Made by a program: the position numbers and the translations under genes
Assembly: GCF_001486505.1 (NCBI RefSeq)
Contig: NZ_LN909066.1
Coordinates: 1,034,452 to 1,098,451 of the forward strand
Reading direction: 5' to 3'
Source of the DNA: Paenibacillus rubinfantis
GTDB lineage: Bacteria; Bacillota; Bacilli; Paenibacillales; Paenibacillaceae
Length of the DNA stretch: 64,000 nucleotides
Shown here: one piece after another, positions 58,789 to 64,000 of the stretch
Layout of the letters: the number at the start of each line of letters is the position of its first letter
Numbering within the stretch: position 1 is the stretch's first letter
The notes under the pieces: model-generated
What the model was told of the DNA's origin: nothing
The model's input: only the letters and a program-made list of their open reading frames with translations
Database searches by the model: none

Positions 58789-60276
58789 TTAGTTGCTGCT
58801 GATCACCAATGCGTGAAACTCCTCGTCATGAATAACGAGTAAACCCAACATGTCCGAAAGAACCCGGGGCTCTAGATAAAAGGTTCCCCCGATCCGCTGA
58901 ATCCCTGACTGTCGAGTGGAAAACGCCACCTGCCACGTCCCCTTGCGGATAGAAAGTTCTTCCCGATCTGCAAGCCATACCACCTGAGCGCCCCATGTTT
59001 CAAATAGTTCCCGCAGCGGCAAATAAATCCGCTCTTGGCGAGAGAAGGGCTGTGCGGCTCCCGTGAACCGGACAAGCCGGTTGTCAAACCATACCTGAAG
59101 CTGAGCCCCGGCAGGCTCAAGATCAACGCTGTCCAGCAAATCAGCGCCACTGCGCAGTATGGACAGCCCATTAGGCCCCGCCTGGATCCTCTCGATTGTC
59201 CCCCGGGTTGCGTCGCTTACGTAAAGTTCTCCCGAGCGGTAAGCTAGACCGTAAGGCTGTGCAAGTCCTGCGGATGTCGAGGATTCCGCGGGTTGCACCA
59301 TCCCAGTACCGTCCGACGGGAGCAAGGTCTCCGCCCGGCCGGTATCCAACGTGACAACCCGTCCGTCTGGCGTGATAGCGCGGACTCGGCGGTTGAGGCG
59401 ATCGGCCACATAAAGGACTCCATCCCCATAGGCTATCCCTGTCGGACGATGAAACCGCGCTTGATCCCGCTCGCCATTACGATAACCTCCGCGCAAATAA
59501 CCGGTGTCTCGGTCCAGCACCCCCGGTACCCCGGCATAGGTCGCCACAACTCCCGCCCGGATATGACGGATGACCTGGTTGCCACTGTCGGCGACAAATA
59601 GCCCGTCCTCTCCCCAGGCCAGTCCAACCGGCTCGTTAAACCGGGCCGATAGTCCGGCTCCGTCCGCGTAACCGCCCGTCTCCTCCGGTTTCCCGGCCCA
59701 AGTACTGACCGTGCCGTCCGGAGCTACCCGGCGAATCACGTGATTCAGCGTATCGGCTACGTACAGATATCCATCTTCATCCAGCGCCAGTCCCGTCGGA
59801 TTGTGAAACTGCGCCTCCTCCGGCTTTCCGTCACGATACCCCGCTTTCCCGGTTCCCGCCAGCGTATAGACCATGCCGTTTTTGATTTTACGGATCACCT
59901 GATTGTCCGGATCGCTGACATAAACCGTTCCTTTCCCATCACTTACGAGAAAGGCGGGACGCTCGAATAAAGCTTGTCCGGCTGAACCATCCCTGTACCC
60001 GCCGCTTTGCGCCTCCGCCGCCGAGCCGGTACGGGCCGTCCAACCGCTTCCATTCCAAGCCCAGATCCGAGGGGCGCCGGCATCCGCAGCCAACAAAGTC
60101 CCGTCGGAATCAAAACCTAGCCCTGTCGGCTCAATGATTTCTACGGAAGCCCCGGAAGCTAACGCTCGCCCCGCCGGATCGGCATTCCCTATTCCTATTC
60201 CTCCGCACAGCCAAATCAGGCTTATGGCACCAATTAGAACGGTTCTTGCGCTTAAAGGAATTTTTATGTTCGCCAA
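58789..60276 (-). CDS. Secreted NHL-repeat protein with C-terminal stalk-like domain
   Basis: 495 residues, TTG start at 60276 with a GGAGGAGTC site. A signal-like N-terminus (about 10-42) is followed by NHL beta-propeller repeats (patterns such as FHNPTGLALDEDGYLYVADT and NHVIRRVAPDG) up to about residue 370. The C-terminal 120 residues resemble the copper amine oxidase N-terminal (stalk) domain (RIYLPLRELFETWGAQVVW). Third gene of the cyclase/FecR operon, 46 bases after the FecR gene. Probably extracellular. Confidence 0.83.
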   Translation of the reverse strand: MANIKIPLSARTVLIGAISLIWLCGGIGIGNADPAGRALASGASVEIIEPTGLGFDSDGTLLAADAGAPRIWAWNGSGWTARTGSAAEAQSGGYRDGSAGQALFERPAFLVSDGKGTVYVSDPDNQVIRKIKNGMVYTLAGTGKAGYRDGKPEEAQFHNPTGLALDEDGYLYVADTLNHVIRRVAPDGTVSTWAGKPEETGGYADGAGLSARFNEPVGLAWGEDGLFVADSGNQVIRHIRAGVVATYAGVPGVLDRDTGYLRGGYRNGERDQARFHRPTGIAYGDGVLYVADRLNRRVRAITPDGRVVTLDTGRAETLLPSDGTGMVQPAESSTSAGLAQPYGLAYRSGELYVSDATRGTIERIQAGPNGLSILRSGADLLDSVDLEPAGAQLQVWFDNRLVRFTGAAQPFSRQERIYLPLRELFETWGAQVVWLADREELSIRKGTWQVAFSTRQSGIQRIGGTFYLEPRVLSDMLGLLVIHDEEFHALVISSN

Positions 60277-60322
60277 TTACAGACTCCTCCTCCCGAAAAT
60301 GGCCTACAGGCCATCCATAACG

Positions 60323-62164
60323 TCAATCCTCCACCGTAATCGTTATTTCCGCTTGATCCATGATATCCAGGTAATCAAACGGAATCCGAAGAACGTATAC
60401 TCCCGGGTCCAACGTATTTAACAAAGCTTGTCTTAACGTAAACCTCAGCTGAGAACCATCGCTCTCTGCGCTGAAGTCCTGCTGTGAGAACAAAGTGCGT
60501 TCCTCACCAATCGAATCGGTAAGCACAGTATCATAGTCGTCGTCCGGTCCAAAAGCATCTCCGAGACCATTCACAAGCCAGACAAGATCGCCCGGCTGCG
60601 ATTTGCTGTAGGTCACTTGATCGCGATCCGCATGTGGTTTGACCTCCGAGGACAACTCGATTAGCGTTTGCAGATCACCGGTATTTGGATTCCGCAGCAG
60701 CCCATCCTGTATATAGAAGGTGATTTGCGATTTAAGTTCCAGTAACCCATCCAGCATGATGATGAGACGGTTCCCTTCGATACTCAAGCCGGACGCGTCC
60801 ATTTGTCGGGGATTATCCGGATCGTAACTTACGATATGATATAAGGTTATCGCCGATTCCATCGGGTCCGGTGCCCCGGCCCCTGAATTGAACTCGATAG
60901 GGGTCGCAAACGGGATGGAAAGGGTCGATAGATCCCAAACCAAGGAGTAAGGTTCATTCGCAATCTGTTCCATATCCAGTTCCGGGGGTTGCGGCACTCG
61001 GGCGTGCAGCTCAATCATCGGCAAATCATACCCGGAGGCAAAAAACAGCTTAATCCCCAGCGATTCGATCCCGTACTCAACGCCCTGCAAATAGGCCGCT
61101 TGGATCACCAATCTCGATTGATCAGTATTAGAGCCCGCCGTCACTACGTAATCCACGCCTTCAACCAGGTCCGTTTCCGTGTCAGTGCGCATCACCCTCG
61201 TAATCCGGTCTCCGTACAATTTCAGCACGATGTTGACATCGGTGCGATACTCAGGGTCTTGTTCAAACTCCGGTACGGAGACAACCAGGGGATAAGTAGG
61301 CGCAGGATCCTGCCCGCTGCCGCCGCCTGAACCACCGTTGTTCGAATTCCCAGAGGGGGGCACATCCAGAGTGGAAGCCCTGCCCTCATTTTCGAATCGA
61401 ATGACCGGAGCAGGCGCAGCTGTTCTCTCTTTCCGTGCACGAATTTCCTCTTCCGTTCTCCGTTCGATTGTACGCTGTAATAGATCCAATCCAACGGGCA
61501 AAGCCTCCCCCGTCATTGTCAGATCCGCATAAACCTGCTCCAAAGCGAACAAGGGGACATCCTCCCAATTAAGCGCTACAACCTTCCCGGTTCCGTCGGC
61601 CGCCTGCCGCAGCTGCTCCCCTGGGCTAACGGTAAGCTCAGCGGTAGGTTCGACCGATGCTGCCCGTCTTACCGAAACACGGCCTTCCAGAACGCCAACA
61701 TAAGTCTGCGCCTGTGCGTACCCAACGATAAACTCCGTACCCATCACGCCCATAACGGTGGTGGGTGTTTTGATCTCGAAACGGGAGTCTTGGGTCAGCT
61801 TCTTTTTCACCTTAATCAGCACGCTGCCCTTCTGAAGGGACAAGCTGGTCTTTCCCTCCATCGCCTTGGCGCTTTTCACCAATTCATTAACCATCAGCTT
61901 CGTGTCCGGACCGACATAAACCAGCTTATCGCTGTCCAGCTCCAGCTCGACGCGTCCCTCCTCGCCGGTAATCAGCACGTCCCCTTCGGCTATAGCCATA
62001 TTTTTCACGGCTTTGAACTTCTTCTCGCCGCCTTTTTTCACTTCGGCGCTGCCGGTGACGTCAAGGATTTTCCCGATCTTCTTCGTATCCTTCGCCCCAG
62101 CTGCCGCCGGCACCAGCAGAGTTACTGCCAGCAACAGTGACAACGCGATCTTCATGAATTTCAA
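60323..62164 (-). CDS. Secreted FecR-domain protein
   Basis: 613 residues, TTG start at 62164, 7 bases after a GGAGGG site; its start overlaps the stop of the cyclase gene. A signal peptide (about 1-24) is followed by a FecR domain (KIGKILDVTGSAEVKKGGEK, FEIKTPTTVMGVMGTEFIVG) and then about 400 residues of unknown, possibly beta-rich sequence with a Gly/Ser/Asn linker near residue 275. In Gram-negatives FecR is a signalling anti-sigma protein, but the FecR domain also occurs in secreted proteins next to CHASE2 cyclases. Confidence 0.85.
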   Translation of the reverse strand: MKFMKIALSLLLAVTLLVPAAAGAKDTKKIGKILDVTGSAEVKKGGEKKFKAVKNMAIAEGDVLITGEEGRVELELDSDKLVYVGPDTKLMVNELVKSAKAMEGKTSLSLQKGSVLIKVKKKLTQDSRFEIKTPTTVMGVMGTEFIVGYAQAQTYVGVLEGRVSVRRAASVEPTAELTVSPGEQLRQAADGTGKVVALNWEDVPLFALEQVYADLTMTGEALPVGLDLLQRTIERRTEEEIRARKERTAAPAPVIRFENEGRASTLDVPPSGNSNNGGSGGGSGQDPAPTYPLVVSVPEFEQDPEYRTDVNIVLKLYGDRITRVMRTDTETDLVEGVDYVVTAGSNTDQSRLVIQAAYLQGVEYGIESLGIKLFFASGYDLPMIELHARVPQPPELDMEQIANEPYSLVWDLSTLSIPFATPIEFNSGAGAPDPMESAITLYHIVSYDPDNPRQMDASGLSIEGNRLIIMLDGLLELKSQITFYIQDGLLRNPNTGDLQTLIELSSEVKPHADRDQVTYSKSQPGDLVWLVNGLGDAFGPDDDYDTVLTDSIGEERTLFSQQDFSAESDGSQLRFTLRQALLNTLDPGVYVLRIPFDYLDIMDQAEITITVED

Positions 62165-63939
62165 AGCAAACCCTCCACTTCATACGCCACAATTTCCTGT
62201 TCCTTGCCTTTAAGTTGATAAGAGCCGGGTTTCGAGACGGCCACTTTGCCTTCTACTTCGGCATAGGCGGTTTCGCTCAGCAAAATCCGTCCCGGTTCCG
62301 CCCGGTTTTCCAACCTCGCCGCCGTGTTCACCGTGTCCCCAATAGCTGTGTAATCCATCCGCTTCCGCGAGCCGATGTTTCCGAATACCGCCGGTCCCGT
62401 ATGGATTCCGATGCCAAACCGGATCTCGCGGCCCAGCCGGGCCTTCCACTTTGCTTCCAGCTCAGCGGCCCCCTTCTGAATCTCCATCGCCGCCTGTACG
62501 GCTTTTAAGACATGATCCTCTTGCTCCAACGGCGCATTAAAAATCGCCATCACGGCATCCCCAATAAATTTGTCCAGTGTTCCTTCATAACGAAATACGC
62601 AGTGCGCAGCCAAGTCCAGATACTCATTGATGACCGATACGATCTCCTCCGGCTCCGACGACTCGGATAAGGAGGTGAATCCACGGATATCGATGAACAT
62701 CACCGTCAGGGTCCGGCGCACGCCTCCCAGCTTTAACCCTTCCTTACCTGCCGTTAGAATCTGATTAACCACTTGAGGTGCTACGTAACGTCCGAAAATC
62801 TCCGTCACCCTTCGCCGCTCCGTCCATTCGTAAAAATAGCGAAGCAGCAACGCCGCAAAATAGAACGCACCCAAGAACAGCAGCGGATATCCGACGGGAA
62901 CGAGAAGTCCCTGGTCATAAAGCCAATTCCCGCCGTAAAGTATCAAGCCGGCCAATACGGCAAGCATTATCAGCGAAAAGACCGGATGAATCAGGCGGAA
63001 AAATAAATAGGCGGCCGCACCCGCTGCAAGCAGCAGCAAGGCGTTCCATTGCCAGTCCACCGTTTTCTTAAAGTTGTTCTCCAATAGGGCTTGTACGATG
63101 TTAGCGTGAATCTCCACGCCGTACATGGGGGTATGATGATCCAGAGGAGTAGGGTAATTGTCTTGGAGGGAGGCCGTATAGGGCCCGATCATCACGATCT
63201 TGTCCGCAAAATAATCTGCGGGAATGTCTCCGCGCAACACGGAGGCATAGGAAAACATCTCATATTGTCCCGGAGTGCCTGTAAACGGGATCACGAACCG
63301 ACCAAACTCATCCACCGGCGGCGGTGTGGGTGTTCCTGGCCCTTCAGGGGAATCATCTTGCTGCAAATGTGCGGTATACAACCGGTTGATCTCCCACGCC
63401 AAATGGTGAACCAAACGTCCTTCATACTTAAAACGAAGCAAGGATCGGCGAACGATCTGATCCTGATCCGCCATGACATTAATATGACCGACGGCCGCGG
63501 CGGCTTTCCGTAATGCGCTGAAGGGATCGGCCAACGTCAAGGCCTCCACCGTCCCTCGTTCCTGTGAAGGGACAAAGGTCCCATAAGTCGGCAGGACAAC
63601 GTTACCGGCTTGCTGGACCGCCTCTACCCACGCCGCATCGTCGTCAGGCGACGAGGATGGTACCTGAAACGTCAAATCAAACGCAACAACGGCCGGCTCC
63701 CCGGTCGAAATTCGGTTCAGCAGCTCAGCATGGATGCTGCGCGGCCAGGGCCATTGCCCCAGCGCGTGGATACTCTCCTCATCAATCCCGATGAGGACGA
63801 TTCTTGAGTCAGCTAATCCTTGGTTTTGATATAGGCGGTCCTCTACCCAAAAATCCAGTTCGCTCGGATATCCCCGGTAAACCAGGAACAAGGCGATGCC
63901 GATCAGCACGCCCCAGACGGTAAATAATCTTCGCCTCAC
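62161..63939 (-). CDS. CHASE2-domain adenylate/guanylate cyclase
   Basis: 592 residues, GTG start at 63939 (GGGATGTG site, weak). The extracellular CHASE2 sensor covers about 25-310 (DSRIVLIGIDEESIHALGQW, VVAFDLTFQ), three helices follow (about 320-385), and a class III cyclase domain lies at about 400-585. Metal-binding Asp is in MFIDIRGFTS and FIGDAVMAIF, a substrate-defining Lys in DKFIGD, and the DYTAIGDTVNTAARLE segment is typical of adenylate cyclases. It should produce cAMP in response to an outside signal. First gene of the operon. Confidence 0.93.
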   Translation of the reverse strand: MRRRLFTVWGVLIGIALFLVYRGYPSELDFWVEDRLYQNQGLADSRIVLIGIDEESIHALGQWPWPRSIHAELLNRISTGEPAVVAFDLTFQVPSSSPDDDAAWVEAVQQAGNVVLPTYGTFVPSQERGTVEALTLADPFSALRKAAAAVGHINVMADQDQIVRRSLLRFKYEGRLVHHLAWEINRLYTAHLQQDDSPEGPGTPTPPPVDEFGRFVIPFTGTPGQYEMFSYASVLRGDIPADYFADKIVMIGPYTASLQDNYPTPLDHHTPMYGVEIHANIVQALLENNFKKTVDWQWNALLLLAAGAAAYLFFRLIHPVFSLIMLAVLAGLILYGGNWLYDQGLLVPVGYPLLFLGAFYFAALLLRYFYEWTERRRVTEIFGRYVAPQVVNQILTAGKEGLKLGGVRRTLTVMFIDIRGFTSLSESSEPEEIVSVINEYLDLAAHCVFRYEGTLDKFIGDAVMAIFNAPLEQEDHVLKAVQAAMEIQKGAAELEAKWKARLGREIRFGIGIHTGPAVFGNIGSRKRMDYTAIGDTVNTAARLENRAEPGRILLSETAYAEVEGKVAVSKPGSYQLKGKEQEIVAYEVEGLL

Positions 63940-63964
63940 ACGTTCACATCCCAGTGGGTTGTAA

Positions 63965-63984
63965 TTATTCTAATTAAAGAATAA
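63965..63984. promoter_or_regulatory. Palindrome in the cyclase operon promoter
   Basis: TTATTCT-N6-AGAATAA (63965-63984) is a perfect 7-6-7 inverted repeat in the region just upstream of the cyclase gene. TTGTGT (rc near 63982-63987) lies at one edge and may serve as -35. A possible operator; the regulator is unknown. Confidence 0.4.
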
Positions 63985-64000
63985 CACAACTTTTGTCCTA

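Overview
The window looks like chromosomal DNA of a spore-forming, moderately GC-rich Firmicute of the Paenibacillaceae (Paenibacillus or a close relative). This is inferred from the gene content: a YesM/YesN-type two-component system inside a sugar ABC operon, the sporulation protein CmpA, AzlCD, a WG-repeat surface protein, AGGAGG-type ribosome sites with frequent TTG and GTG starts, perfect Gram-positive LexA boxes, a cre site and a Fur box, and several families of short intergenic repeats. I cannot name the species.

Layout. 1-1.4 kb: a LexA-controlled pair made of a radical SAM DNA-modification/repair protein and its usual partner, which is cut by the window edge. 1.5-7.9 kb: a five-gene minus-strand operon (lipoprotein binding protein, two permeases, histidine kinase, AraC-type response regulator) with a cre site on its promoter. 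8.0-8.9 kb: a gene-free block of G/T-rich minisatellites followed by four palindromes spaced exactly 52 bp apart. 8.9-12.6 kb: a luciferase-like monooxygenase and a cobalamin salvage cluster damaged by a deletion that joins the 5' part of cbiZ to the 3' part of cbiB. 12.8-15.6 kb: lipoate ligase, an EamA transporter and a HAD phosphatase. 15.8-21.7 kb: an MBL hydrolase, an ECF sigma/anti-sigma pair, and a divergent NEW3-ABC exporter operon. 22-34 kb: mostly housekeeping genes (CysA-like ATPase, TetR, YigZ, Pgi, a hydroxyisobutyrate-type dehydrogenase, PpnP, transketolase, PurU, endonuclease IV) plus a RidA-family gene that has its own LexA box. 34-36.3 kb: two Fur-regulated FecCD permeases.

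36.4-46.9 kb is a complete Tad/Flp pilus locus for a Gram-positive cell (CpaE-like, TadA, TadB, TadC, Flp1 pilin, two TadE-like proteins, a large TadG-like protein, prepilin peptidase, FHA protein). It is read as one minus-strand operon from a promoter whose leader contains a terminator-like hairpin just before the first gene. 47-54 kb holds small genes, AzlCD, a PAS protein, a WG/SLH-type protein and five tRNAs (Leu-GAG twice, Glu, Ser, Asn). Next to tRNA-Ser lies a small structured element that copies the tRNA 3' end. 54.3-58.7 kb: an MFS efflux gene and its probable repressor, a small antisense-overlapping gene, SprT, about 1 kb of repeats (including a 187-bp tandem array), and cmpA. 58.8-64 kb: an operon of CHASE2-adenylate cyclase, FecR protein and NHL-repeat protein.

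The observations I consider most worth checking are the two LexA boxes (radical SAM and RidA), the helically phased intergenic repeat arrays, the Tad leader hairpin, the tRNA-Ser-linked structured element and the cbiZ/cbiB scar.
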